This document shows, piece after piece, positions 53,189-62,117 of a DNA stretch of 64,000 nt. Source of the stretch: Herbiconiux sp. (lineage in GTDB: Bacteria; Actinomycetota; Actinomycetes; Actinomycetales; Microbacteriaceae); the NCBI RefSeq assembly GCF_004297105.1, contig NZ_SCVE01000012.1:186001-250000 (forward strand). Direction: 5' to 3'. The position numbers were made by a program, and so were the translations under genes. The first letter of the stretch is position 1. Every line of letters starts with the position of its first letter. Below the pieces are notes generated by a model. That model did not search any database, was not told the DNA's origin, and saw nothing but the letters and a program-made list of their open reading frames with translations.

Positions 53189-54534
53189 TTCGCTGCGAGA
53201 TCGTTCTCGTAGAACTCCTGCGTCGACTTCAGGAAGTCCTCGGGCGTGATCTTGCTGGTCAGCAGCAACTGCTCGTTGGGCTGCAGCGAGCCCTGGTAGA
53301 TGCCCGCGGTGGAGTTCGCCATGAAGTCGGTGAATCCGTCATCCGCACCGACCTCGGCCGAGACCTCGAGGGCCTTCGCGATCAGGGTGCCGTCTTCGAC
53401 CGTCGGGAGGGCCTGAGCGGGGTCGCCGCCCGGGGAGGCGCCCGTGACATCCACCACGATCTGGCGGGCCTTGTCGTTGGTGGCGATCCAGTTCAGGAAG
53501 AAGGCGGTGGCGTCGGCGTTCTTCGCCTTCGCGGGGATGGCGAAGGTGTTGCCGGTGCCCATGGCCACGTAGTCACCGCCCTCTTCGACGGGAGGCATCA
53601 GGAAGAACTGGGCGTTGCCCTTGCCGAGCCCGGTGTCGATGTTGGCCGCATCCCAGTTGCCGTCCCACATGAACAGGCCCTGGCCCGACGTGAAGTTGGA
53701 GACCATCGTGGTGTAGTTGATGGCGTTGACGTCGGAGGGGAGGTAGCCCTTCTCGGCCCACTCCTGGAACGTCGTCGCTCCCTTGAGGGCGGCGTCGGTC
53801 TCGATCGTGGCGCCGGGCTTGTTGAACATCCAGTCGACGAGTTCCTGCTTGTCGCCGTACTGGTTGATGAGGGCCTGCAGCACGAAGGTGCCCACGCCGT
53901 CCTGCATGCCGGTCTGGATGGGCAGCACGCCGGCGTCCTTGGCCTTCTGCAGATCGGCCTCGAGCTCGTCGAGGGTGGCCGGGACCTCGGTGATGCCCAC
54001 CTGGTCGGCGAGCGCCTGGTTCATGTAGATGCCGGTGACGCTGTAGCCGATGCCGAACTGCCAGAGCGATCCGTCGCCGCGCACGCCGTTGTCGTCCATC
54101 CGGGCGCCGGCCAGCTGGCCCGCGGGGAACGTGTCCCAGCCATAGGCGTCGAAGTACGGGTCGAGGTTCGTGAGCAGGCCGTCCTTGACCGTCGTGCCGA
54201 GGGTGGAGAGCCGGATGAGGTCGGGCGCGTCGTCGCTGGCCAGCAGGCGCGGGGAGTTCGCCAGGAGGTTCTGGAAGCTGTCGCGCTTGATGTCGAATTT
54301 CACGTTCGGGTACTGCTTCGTGAACTCGTCGGCGAGGTCGGAGGTGACCGGGAACCCGGTCTCGTCCTGGATGGTGATGGTGATGTCGCCGGTCGGCGCC
54401 GCGGTGTCGACCGTGCCGCTCGCCTGGGTGGCGGGGGCGGACGATCCGGGGGCGCATGCGGCGAGGCCGAGCAGCAGAACGGCTGCGGTGGCCGTTCCGG
54501 CGACGGCGCGCCGTCGGGTATTTCGTAGTGCCAT
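53185..54534 (-). CDS. Extracellular sugar-binding lipoprotein (CUT1)
   Basis: A 449-residue solute-binding protein: signal peptide with lipobox LAAC (Cys27), Ser/Thr linker, and the family 1 fold (DEFTKQYPNVKFDIKRDSF, GQGLFMWDGNWDAANID, GTGNTFAIPAKAKNADAT). It captures the sugar for the two permeases. ATG 54534 has AAGGAG six bases upstream; the open frame extends further but overlaps the operator. First gene of the operon. Confidence 0.93.
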   Translation of the reverse strand: MALRNTRRRAVAGTATAAVLLLGLAACAPGSSAPATQASGTVDTAAPTGDITITIQDETGFPVTSDLADEFTKQYPNVKFDIKRDSFQNLLANSPRLLASDDAPDLIRLSTLGTTVKDGLLTNLDPYFDAYGWDTFPAGQLAGARMDDNGVRGDGSLWQFGIGYSVTGIYMNQALADQVGITEVPATLDELEADLQKAKDAGVLPIQTGMQDGVGTFVLQALINQYGDKQELVDWMFNKPGATIETDAALKGATTFQEWAEKGYLPSDVNAINYTTMVSNFTSGQGLFMWDGNWDAANIDTGLGKGNAQFFLMPPVEEGGDYVAMGTGNTFAIPAKAKNADATAFFLNWIATNDKARQIVVDVTGASPGGDPAQALPTVEDGTLIAKALEVSAEVGADDGFTDFMANSTAGIYQGSLQPNEQLLLTSKITPEDFLKSTQEFYENDLAAK

Positions 54535-54584
54535 GATGACTCCTTCGTCAGGACGTAATGCTAGGGATGCGGTGGGTCGACCAC

Positions 54585-54604
54585 TTGGTAAATGCATTTA
54601 CCAA
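54585..54604. promoter_or_regulatory. LacI-type operator
   Basis: A perfect 20-bp palindrome with halves TTGGTAAATG and CATTTACCAA, 51 bp upstream of the binding-protein start and 84 bp upstream of lacI. It has the symmetry and size of LacI-family operators and probably controls both directions. Confidence 0.85.
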
Positions 54605-54687
54605 TGGCTGGGGATATGATTGCTCGATCAGGCAGACATGTCAAGCGGCTCCCCCGGCCGAACCGACGTCGAGTGGGAAGGGAGTGC

Positions 54688-55794
54688 ATGTTCGCGAAGC
54701 GGACCACGCTGGCGGATGTCGCCCGGATGGCCGGGTTGTCGCCGACGGCGGCGTCTCTCATCCTCAACGGGAAGCCCGATACCCGGTTCTCCGCCGAGGC
54801 GCACGCGCGCGTGCACGCGGCGGCCGCTGAACTGGGCTACCGGCCCAACATCGGGGCCCGCGCCCTCCGCACCGACCGTACGCTCTCGATCGCGTTCATC
54901 TCGGATGTCGTCGCCACGACCCGATTCGCCAGCGGCCTGATCCAGGGTGCTCTGGAGGAGGCCGAGCGAGCCGGGCACGTGGTGCTCGTCATGGAGACCC
55001 GCGGTGAGCCGGCCCGCGAGGTCGAGGCGATCGAAGCCGTGCTCGACCGCCAGGTCGACGGCATCATCTTCGGTACCGTGCGGGCCAGGGAGCTGTACGT
55101 TCCCGACCTGCCCGAGGCCACGAAGGTGGTCATGCTCAATGCGACCAACCCGCGTCACGGCGTCTCGGTGCTGCCCGACGAGGAGGCCGGCGGCCGGGCC
55201 GCCGTGGATCTCCTCGCGGCGGCGGGCCACTCCGAGGGAATCGCGCTCATCGGGCAGAACGACGAGGCCGAACGCGACCTGTTCCGCTCCGCCACGGTCG
55301 ACCGGAGGATCCGCGGACTGCGCTCGGAGCTGGCGCAACTCGGCCTCACCCTCGTGGCGGAGGAGTCGTGCTGGGACTGGGAGCCCCACAACGGCTACGA
55401 CCTCACCGCCGAGCTGCTCGACCGCCGCACCGATGTGCGGGCGCTGTTGTGCATGAACGACCGGCTCGCCTTCGGCGCCTACCAGGCCTGCACCGAACGC
55501 GGGCTGACCGTCGGCCAGGACATCTCGATCGTGTCGTTCGACAACGACGAACTCGCCTCCTACCTCCGCCCCGGGCTCACCACGATCGGTCTCCCCCACG
55601 TGGTGATGGGCCGGGAGGCCGTGCGGCTCCTGCTCTCGAACGCGGGCCCGGGCGAACGCCTGATCCCGATGCCCGTCGTCGAGCGCAGCTCGATCGCCAG
55701 GGTGACTCCGGCCCGGAGCGGCACCGCCGATCTCGCGACGAGACGGCTTGCCGAACTCCGGGCCGGAACCGGCGCGGACGCCGCCGACGCCTGA
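54688..55794 (+). CDS. LacI-family transcriptional regulator
   Basis: A 368-residue repressor: HTH TLADVARMAGLSPTAASLILNGKP (about 5-28) with hinge, then the periplasmic-binding-fold effector domain (IAFISDVVATTRFASGLIQGAL, DGIIFGTV, SIVSFDNDELASYLRPGLTTI). ATG 54688 follows GGGAAGGGAG; upstream in-frame starts run into the operator. It should repress the divergent sugar operon until its sugar binds. Confidence 0.94.
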   Translation: MFAKRTTLADVARMAGLSPTAASLILNGKPDTRFSAEAHARVHAAAAELGYRPNIGARALRTDRTLSIAFISDVVATTRFASGLIQGALEEAERAGHVVLVMETRGEPAREVEAIEAVLDRQVDGIIFGTVRARELYVPDLPEATKVVMLNATNPRHGVSVLPDEEAGGRAAVDLLAAAGHSEGIALIGQNDEAERDLFRSATVDRRIRGLRSELAQLGLTLVAEESCWDWEPHNGYDLTAELLDRRTDVRALLCMNDRLAFGAYQACTERGLTVGQDISIVSFDNDELASYLRPGLTTIGLPHVVMGREAVRLLLSNAGPGERLIPMPVVERSSIARVTPARSGTADLATRRLAELRAGTGADAADA

Positions 55795-55798
55795 GCGC

Positions 55799-56068
55799 CT
55801 ACTCGGCGTCGAGGTCGGTCTCGAGCAGGGCCACCAATTCGGTGAGCGCGCCGTCGGCGCCCTCGCCCTCGGCGGCGAGCACGACCGCGTCGCCGTTGCC
55901 CGCGCCGAGGCTCATGATCGACAGGATGCTCGACGCATCCATCGGCGTGCTGCCGTCTTTCGAGATGGTGACCTTCACCGGCTGGCGCTTGACGGCCTCG
56001 ATGAAGAGCGATGCGGGCCGGGCGTGGAGCCCGACGCGGCTGGCGATGATGGCGGTTCTCTCGGTCAT
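55799..56068 (-). CDS. ptsH: Phosphocarrier protein HPr
   Basis: An 89-residue HPr: active-site His15 in GLHARPAS and a Ser at position 46 (DASSILSIMSLG). It passes phosphate from enzyme I to the sugar-specific EIIA. It sits 30 bp after fruA and probably belongs to the fru operon. Enzyme I (ptsI) is not in the window. AAAGG precedes the ATG. Converges on lacI with four bases between. Confidence 0.95.
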   Translation of the reverse strand: MTERTAIIASRVGLHARPASLFIEAVKRQPVKVTISKDGSTPMDASSILSIMSLGAGNGDAVVLAAEGEGADGALTELVALLETDLDAE

Positions 56069-56098
56069 TGTTCTGTGCCTTTCGGGAGAGGGGTGGTG

Positions 56099-58237
56099 CT
56101 ATCGGGTGACGACGGAGGTGCGCTCGGGCGCCACCTCGGTCGAGGCGGATGCCGCGTACGCGGGAGCAGGGCGGCCGTCCGCCAGCGGGCCGGCGGCGCT
56201 GCCGCGGCCGGTGGTCGCCGGCGCCGATGACCCGATGGAGGTGTTCTCCTCGCGCGGACGGCGGCGCACGAAGCGCTTGAGCACGACGACGAGCGCGGCG
56301 CTCACCACCATGCCGGCCAGGATTGCGAGCACGAACATCCCGAAGTTGCCGATGGCGAAGAACACCACGAAACCGCCGTGCGGTGCCTGCGAGGTGACGC
56401 CGGTTCCCATCACGATGGCTCCGGTGAGGGCGCTGCCGACGATGCCCGCGGGGATGACGCGCAGCGGGTCCGCCGCGGCGAACGGGATGGCGCCCTCGGA
56501 GATGAACGCCGCTCCGAGGAACCACGCCGCCTTGCCGTTCTCGCGCTCCGCCTGGCTGAAGAGCCGTCGGTCGATGACGGTGGCGAGAGCCAGGGCGAGC
56601 GGCGGAACCATACCGGCGGCCATGACCGCGGCCATGATCTGCCAGGGCGCCTGGTTCTCGACCGTTCCGGCGGCGAGGCCGGCCACGGCGAAGGCGTAGG
56701 CGACCTTGTTGATCGGGCCGCCGAGGTCGACCGCCATCATGGCACCCAGGATGACGCCCAGCAGGATCGCGGAGACTCCCGTGAGCGAGGACAGCCAGTC
56801 GTTCAGGCCGCTCATGAGCAGGGCGATCGGCCCACCGAGAACGAGCAGCATGAGTCCCGACGCGAAGATCGAGCCGAACAGCGGGATGATCACGACGGGC
56901 ATGAGCCCGCGGACCACCCGTGGCACGCGCAGCCGCCCGATGGCCCAGGCGATGAACCCGGCGAGGAGGCCGCCGACCAGTCCGCCGAGGAAGCCGGCGT
57001 TCATGATGAGAGCGACGGCACCCGCGGTGAAGCCCACGGCGATGCCCGGCCGGTCGGCGATCGCGTAGGCGATGTACCCCGCGAGCGCCGGCACCAGGAA
57101 GCCCATCGAGGCGGCGCCGATCACGAACGAGACCGCTCCGAGGTACGTGGCGAGCCCGCCGTCGGGCAGGTTCCAGAGCGAGTTGTTCAGCACGATGTCG
57201 GTGGCGCTCGCATTGATCTGGTAGCCCGCGAGCAGGAAGCCGAGGGCGATCAGCAGGCCGCCGCCCGCCACGAACGGGATCATGTAGCTCACACCGGTGA
57301 GCAGGTAGCGCTTGAGCTTCGCGCCGATGTGCTCGTCGGATGCGGCTGCACCCGCGGATGCGGACGACGAGTCACCGGCCACGCGACGCGCTGCGGGGTC
57401 GGTCGCGGCGGCGAGTGCCTCGGCGATCATCGCGTCGGGCTCGTCGATGCCTCGCTTCACGGGGGCCTGGATGACGGGCTTGCCCGCGAACCGGGCCTTG
57501 TCGCGCACATCGACGTCGACGGCGAAGACCACGGCGACCGCGCGGGCGATGAGGGCCGGATCGAGCGGATCCGCTCCCGAGGAGCCCTGCGTCTCGACGT
57601 GGAGTTCCACTCCGGCCCGTTCGGCGGCGGCCACGAGGGAGTCGGCCGCCATGTAGGTGTGCGCGATCCCGGTGGGGCAGGCGGTGACGCCCACGAGCAC
57701 GGGTCGTTCGCGCTCGGCCGCCGGGGCGACGGGCTCCGTCGCGGCGGCTGCCGCCGCAGGGGCCGCCGCTGAGGCAGCCGGCGTGGTGCCCGAGAGCGCA
57801 CCGTCGACGAGCGCCACGATCGCCTCCTTCGTGGGGGCATCCCGCAACGCCTGCACGAACTCGGGCTTGATCAGCGACCGGGCGAGCGTCGACAGCAGCA
57901 CGAGGTGCTCCTGGTCGGCGCCATCCGGTGCGGCGATGAAGAAGATGAGGTCGGCGGGACCATCGGCGGCGCCGAAGTCGACGCCCGGTCGCGGACGCGC
58001 CATGGCGAGGGTGGGCTCGAGCACCGCGGTCGAGCGGCAGTGCGGGATGGCGATGCCGCCGGGGATGCCGGTGTCGGTCTTGCTCTCCCGGTCCCAGGCG
58101 TCGGCGTAGAGAGCCTCGGCGTCGGTGGCGCGGCCCGAGGCCACGACCAGCTCGGCGAGCCGGCGGATGACCCGGGACTTCTCGGAGCCCAGGTCGAGGT
58201 CGAGAACGACCAGATCGGTGGTGATGAGTGCGGACAT
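56099..58237 (-). CDS. fruA: PTS fructose transporter EIIABC
   Basis: A 712-residue fused permease. EIIA (1-148) with phospho-His66 in GIAIPHCRST; Ala-rich linker; EIIB (about 178-280) with phospho-Cys187 in VGVTACPTGIAHTYMA; EIIC (about 310-690) with eight or more TM segments and the FISEGAIPFAAADP motif. It imports fructose as fructose 1-phosphate. Order A-B-C is standard for actinobacterial FruA. GGAGT Shine-Dalgarno, 20 bp after fruK. Confidence 0.95.
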   Translation of the reverse strand: MSALITTDLVVLDLDLGSEKSRVIRRLAELVVASGRATDAEALYADAWDRESKTDTGIPGGIAIPHCRSTAVLEPTLAMARPRPGVDFGAADGPADLIFFIAAPDGADQEHLVLLSTLARSLIKPEFVQALRDAPTKEAIVALVDGALSGTTPAASAAAPAAAAAATEPVAPAAERERPVLVGVTACPTGIAHTYMAADSLVAAAERAGVELHVETQGSSGADPLDPALIARAVAVVFAVDVDVRDKARFAGKPVIQAPVKRGIDEPDAMIAEALAAATDPAARRVAGDSSSASAGAAASDEHIGAKLKRYLLTGVSYMIPFVAGGGLLIALGFLLAGYQINASATDIVLNNSLWNLPDGGLATYLGAVSFVIGAASMGFLVPALAGYIAYAIADRPGIAVGFTAGAVALIMNAGFLGGLVGGLLAGFIAWAIGRLRVPRVVRGLMPVVIIPLFGSIFASGLMLLVLGGPIALLMSGLNDWLSSLTGVSAILLGVILGAMMAVDLGGPINKVAYAFAVAGLAAGTVENQAPWQIMAAVMAAGMVPPLALALATVIDRRLFSQAERENGKAAWFLGAAFISEGAIPFAAADPLRVIPAGIVGSALTGAIVMGTGVTSQAPHGGFVVFFAIGNFGMFVLAILAGMVVSAALVVVLKRFVRRRPREENTSIGSSAPATTGRGSAAGPLADGRPAPAYAASASTEVAPERTSVVTR

Positions 58238-58257
58238 GGTGGGGGTGGACTCCTTCG

Positions 58258-59262
58258 TTATCTCCGGCCGGCGACGACGCGCGGACGGTGGCTGACGACG
58301 ATGTCGCCGGGATGGGTGAGGTCGGGGGTGGGCACGGTGGAACCGGGCAGGGATGCGGCGGCCGCGCCGTGCGCCACGGCCTGGGCGAGCGCCTCGGCGG
58401 CGGCGGCACCTCGTTCGGTTGCGAGGAGGTAGCCCGCCAGCGAGCAGTCCCCCGCGCCGACCGTGCTGCGGGCCACGATCACCGGTGCGCGCGCCGCGAG
58501 CACGTGCTGTTCGGAGACGAGCAGTGCTCCGCGCGAGCCGAGCGTGACGAGGACACGGCCGAGCGTCGGTGAGAGGAGGCTCTGGGCGACGGCCACGACC
58601 TGCGCCTCGTCGGCCTCGAAGTCGTCGACCGGGATGCCGGCCACCGGCTCACCGAGAGCCCCGGCCACCGCCAGCAGCTCTTCGCCGTTCGGTTTGATGA
58701 GGTCGACGGTTTCACCGGAGGAGAGCAGGGCGGAGAGCGGATCTCCCGAGCTGTCGACGGCGATCGAGGGGGCCGAGACCCCGTCGCGCGCGGCCCGCTG
58801 CCGGATGGCGGCGACGATGCGTGCGTAGAAGTCGGCCGGCGCTCCGGGAGGAAGAGAACCGGCGAGCACCACCCACGACGCCGCGGCGGACCGCCGGGCC
58901 ACGAGGTCCACGATGCCATCGAGGGCGTCGGGGCTGATCGGCGCACCCGGCTCATTGAGCTTGGTCGTGGTGCCGTCGGGTTCGGTGATCGTGGTGTTCG
59001 CACGGATGCTCGCGCCCACCGGTACGCACTCCACCGGGATCCCCGCCGCACCGAGCGCCTCGACCATCGGGTCGCCGGCGTCACCGGGCAGGATCGCCAG
59101 AGTGGCGCATCCGGCGGCCTGCAGGGCACGGGAGACGTTGACGCCCTTGCCTCCCGGCTCCTGCGTGGAATGGGAGACCCGCTGCACCTGGCCGTGCTGG
59201 AGGGGTTCGGCGAGGTCGATGGTGCGGTCGAACGACGGGTTGACGGTGACGGTGAGGATCAC
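58258..59262 (-). CDS. fruK: 1-Phosphofructokinase
   Basis: A 334-residue PfkB/ribokinase-fold kinase making fructose 1,6-bisphosphate. Seen: TVTVNPSFDRTI at the start, EPGGKGVNVSRAL (substrate), LIKPNGEEL and the anion-hole/catalytic Asp in VARSTVGAGDCSLAGYL. GTG 59262 overlaps the fruR stop (GTGA). Upstream in-frame codons are read through the regulator gene and are not part of it. Confidence 0.94.
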   Translation of the reverse strand: MILTVTVNPSFDRTIDLAEPLQHGQVQRVSHSTQEPGGKGVNVSRALQAAGCATLAILPGDAGDPMVEALGAAGIPVECVPVGASIRANTTITEPDGTTTKLNEPGAPISPDALDGIVDLVARRSAAASWVVLAGSLPPGAPADFYARIVAAIRQRAARDGVSAPSIAVDSSGDPLSALLSSGETVDLIKPNGEELLAVAGALGEPVAGIPVDDFEADEAQVVAVAQSLLSPTLGRVLVTLGSRGALLVSEQHVLAARAPVIVARSTVGAGDCSLAGYLLATERGAAAAEALAQAVAHGAAAASLPGSTVPTPDLTHPGDIVVSHRPRVVAGRR

Positions 59263-60044
59263 GCGACGATCACCTCGACCTCGTCGGCGTCGAGCGCCGC
59301 CGACAGCGTGCCGGAGGGATCCTGGTCGGAGATGAGAGTGTCGAGGTCGCGCAGTTCGGCGAAGCGGTGCAGCGCCTCGTCGCCGAGCTTCGTGGAATCG
59401 ACGAGCGCCACCGAGCGGCGGGCGCTGCGGATCATCGCCGACTTGACCGATGCCTCTCGCTCGTCGGGCGTGCTGAGGCCGAACTCGGCGCTGATGCCGT
59501 TCGCGCCCACGAAGGCGATGTCGGGCCGCAGGTGGGCGAGCTGATCGAGGGTGGTCGTGCCGACCGCCGCGCTCGTGACCCCGCGCACGGTACCGCCGAG
59601 CAGGTGGAGATCGATCGCCGGGTTGAGGTGCAGCAGCGCGGCGATGGGCACCGAGTTGGTGATGACGATGAGCTCGCGGCCATCCGCGGAGCGCCACCCG
59701 GCCAGTCGCTCGGCGAGGGCACCGGTCGTGGTACCGGAGTCGAGCAGCACCGACCCTGAGAAGCCCTCGCCGAGGAGAGCGAGGGCCGCATCCGCGATCG
59801 ATGCCTTGGCGCCCCGCGCACGGTCGACGCGGTCGGCGACGGTGGGCTCGATCAGGCTCGTCTTCGTGTTGGCCACGGCGCCCCCGTGCACGCGGCGCAG
59901 CAGGCCCTGCCGCTCGAGCAGGTCGAGATCGCGGCGCACCGTCTCGGAGGTGACACCGAGCGACTCGGCGAGCTCGGCCACCGTGACCCGGCCTCTGCTC
60001 CCGATGACGACGCCGATGCGTTCGTGGCGTTCGATGGCGTACAT
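59259..60044 (-). CDS. DeoR-family regulator of the fructose operon
   Basis: A 261-residue repressor: HTH RHERIGVVIGSRGRVTVAELAESLGVTSETVRRDLDLLERQGLLRRVHGGA (about 5-57), then the DeoR sensor domain (LLDSGTTTGALAERL, ITNSVPIAALL, ADRVxx and DSTKLG). Fructose 1-phosphate is the usual effector of such FruR proteins (family knowledge). ATG 60044 is likely; a start at 60086 is open. First gene of fruR-fruK-fruA. Confidence 0.9.
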   Translation of the reverse strand: MYAIERHERIGVVIGSRGRVTVAELAESLGVTSETVRRDLDLLERQGLLRRVHGGAVANTKTSLIEPTVADRVDRARGAKASIADAALALLGEGFSGSVLLDSGTTTGALAERLAGWRSADGRELIVITNSVPIAALLHLNPAIDLHLLGGTVRGVTSAAVGTTTLDQLAHLRPDIAFVGANGISAEFGLSTPDEREASVKSAMIRSARRSVALVDSTKLGDEALHRFAELRDLDTLISDQDPSGTLSAALDADEVEVIVA

Positions 60045-60072
60045 GTCGACGATGACCCTTCTGGACTCGGCT

Positions 60073-60159
60073 CTGAATCTGCGCATTTCTGCGTTTCTGT
60101 GACTTTAGATCCGAATGTCGGGAAAAGCAACATCCGAATGAAGATCGGCACAGATTCAG
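60073..60159. promoter_or_regulatory. Upstream region of the fructose operon with repeats
   Basis: ATCCGAATG occurs twice as a direct repeat, 60109-60117 and 60132-60140, 23 bp apart. CTGAATCTG (60073-60081) and CAGATTCAG (60151-60159) are inverted copies around it. Minus-strand TAAAGT (60102-60107) is a fair -10 box. Probable DeoR-type operators. Confidence 0.5.
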
Positions 60160-60181
60160 GCCGAGACCCGGGGGGGAATCG

Positions 60182-60757
60182 TCAGATGAAGGCGGCCAGG
60201 GCGCTCTCGAGATTGCCGGCAGCCCCGTCGGCGCTGTTGTCGAAGAGGATGTGGTGGGCACCCCGCCAGCGGCACTCCGAGGCCTGAGCGGTGGCCCAGA
60301 ACTCGTCCCAGTGGGCGAGCTTCCAGGCGTCGCGCTCGTAGCCGCGGGCATCCACCCGGTTCTTCACCCGGGAGCCCTCCACCGTCACGTGCACCACCAC
60401 GATCTCGACGTCGCGCGGCCAGTCGTGCTCCTCCGCGGCCTTCTCGAGGAAGTCGTCGCGCGGGAAGTAGCGCACGAAGGGCGCGTCGAGCACCACCGGG
60501 TTACCGAGCCGGAGGTTGTCGCCGGCGAGCCGCAGCAGAGTGCGGTACTCCAGGTCCATCACCACGCGCTGGTAGTACTCGTTGTTGTCGCGCTCGTGCT
60601 TGTCGGTGCCGGCCGCCTCGAGCAAGGCCTCGGTGAAGAAGGTCGCCACCGAGTCCTTATCGAGGTAGGCCGCGTGCATCCGCTCGGCGATCAGCGTGCT
60701 CACGGTCGACTTGCCGGAGCCCGCCGGGCCGATCACGAAGTACAGGGTGCTGCCCAT
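60182..60757 (-). CDS. P-loop small-molecule kinase-like protein
   Basis: A 191-residue AAA_33/gluconokinase-like P-loop protein: Walker A YFVIGPAGSGKSTVS (9-19), DKDSVATFF (Walker B-like acidic pair), VVLDAPFVRYFPRDD and an Arg-containing lid (KNRVDARGYERDAWKL). Position after a sugar-acid transporter and KDPG-type aldolase suggests it phosphorylates a sugar acid, but this is inference. ATG 60757 has TAGCCT at -12 to -7, formed on the transporter's stop codon. Confidence 0.75.
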   Translation of the reverse strand: MGSTLYFVIGPAGSGKSTVSTLIAERMHAAYLDKDSVATFFTEALLEAAGTDKHERDNNEYYQRVVMDLEYRTLLRLAGDNLRLGNPVVLDAPFVRYFPRDDFLEKAAEEHDWPRDVEIVVVHVTVEGSRVKNRVDARGYERDAWKLAHWDEFWATAQASECRWRGAHHILFDNSADGAAGNLESALAAFI

Positions 60758-60763
60758 GACGTC

Positions 60764-60769
60764 AGGCTA
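60764..60769 (-). promoter_or_regulatory. -10 box of the P-loop kinase formed on the transporter stop codon
   Basis: Minus-strand TAGCCT is exactly at -12 to -7 from the kinase ATG; its TAG (60767-60769) is the stop codon of the MFS gene. Confidence 0.5.
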
Positions 60770-62077
60770 CGCCGTCGTCACGGACTCGCTCGGGGCGGCC
60801 GGGCGCTCCTTGACGAACAGGCCGTAGGAGAGGGCGCCGACGAGCAGCAGCACTCCGCCGATGAGGAACACGAGCGTGTAGTTGCCCCCGGTCGAGGCGA
60901 GGATGGCACCGGTCACCACGGGCGCGACGGCCGCGCCGATGAATCCGCCGAAGTTCTGGATCGCACCCAGCGAGGCCACCTGATTGGAGGGCGCGATGTC
61001 GGAGGCGAGGGTCCAGAGGCATCCGATGGGAACCTGCGAGGCGAAGTAGCCCACCGAGAGCAGCACGATCGCGAGCGGAGTGCTGTCGACGTAGGCCACG
61101 GGGAGCACGGCTGCCGCAGCCAGCAGGGCGCCGCCGACGATGGGGATCTTTCGGGCGCGCACGGTGTTCACACCCCGTCCGACGAGGCGGCCGGAGAGCC
61201 AGCCACCGAAGATCACACCGATGATGCCGCACAGGAACGGGAGCGAGGCGAGCCAGCCGCTCTCGGCGAGGCTGAACCCGCGAGCGGTCTGCAGGTAGCT
61301 CGGCAGCCAGGTGAGGTAGACCCACACGGTGTAGAAGATGCCGAAGGCGCCGAGGATCATGAACCACGTGTTGCGGTACTTGAACAGCTGGCCCCAGCCG
61401 ACCTTCTCGTTGGTGGCCGCGACCCGCGCCTCGGCCTCCGCGCCCTTGATGAGGGCCTGCTCCTTGAGGGTGGGGTCGCGGTAGATGCGCAGCCAGACGA
61501 GGGCGATCACGATGCCGAAGGCGCCCACGATGATGAACATGCCCCGCCAGCTCATGGTGAGCAGCAGGAAGGTGAGGAGCGGAGGTGCGATGGCGTTCGC
61601 GATCTGCGATCCGGTGTTCACCAGCGAGACGGGGAGCGCACGCTCCTTCTTGTTGAACCAGCGCTCATTGACCTTGAGCGCCGAGGTGAAGAAGGGCGAC
61701 TCCGCGATACCGAGGGCGACACGGGCCGCGTAGAGGAAGCCGAAGGAGTTGGCGGCGGCCGTGACGATCGACACCAGCGACCAGGCGCCTGCGGCGAACG
61801 CGAACATCTTCTTGGGCCCGAACTTGTCGACGAGGTAGCCGGCCGGGAGGTTGGCGATGGCGTACGGCCAGGAGAACGCCGAGAGCAGCAGACCCATCTG
61901 CAGGGCGTCGAGGTTGAACTCCTGGGCGATGGTGGTGTTCGCCACGCTGAGCGTGGATCGATCGAGGTAGTTCACCACCCCACCGAGGATGAGGAAGCCC
62001 ACGAGGAACCAGCGGATCCTGACGGTCTTCTTCTCGGCCTTGCTGAGGACGGGTGCCTCGATGGTCGTCTGGCTCAT
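60767..62077 (-). CDS. MFS transporter, anion:cation symporter (sugar-acid) family
   Basis: A 436-residue, 12-TM protein of the ACS group (GudP, ExuT, DgoT relatives): VVNYLDRSTLSVANTTIAQEF in TM1, LPAGYLVDKFGPKKMF motif A, and ALGIAESPFFTSALKVNERWFNKKERA. Such proteins take up hexuronates, glucarate or galactonate with protons. ATG 62077 has AAAGGAG upstream. Between the aldolase and kinase genes. Confidence 0.87.
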   Translation of the reverse strand: MSQTTIEAPVLSKAEKKTVRIRWFLVGFLILGGVVNYLDRSTLSVANTTIAQEFNLDALQMGLLLSAFSWPYAIANLPAGYLVDKFGPKKMFAFAAGAWSLVSIVTAAANSFGFLYAARVALGIAESPFFTSALKVNERWFNKKERALPVSLVNTGSQIANAIAPPLLTFLLLTMSWRGMFIIVGAFGIVIALVWLRIYRDPTLKEQALIKGAEAEARVAATNEKVGWGQLFKYRNTWFMILGAFGIFYTVWVYLTWLPSYLQTARGFSLAESGWLASLPFLCGIIGVIFGGWLSGRLVGRGVNTVRARKIPIVGGALLAAAAVLPVAYVDSTPLAIVLLSVGYFASQVPIGCLWTLASDIAPSNQVASLGAIQNFGGFIGAAVAPVVTGAILASTGGNYTLVFLIGGVLLLVGALSYGLFVKERPAAPSESVTTA

Positions 62078-62117
62078 GCCATTCACTCCTTTGTGTGTGG
62101 GGGGATGTTCGGGGCTG

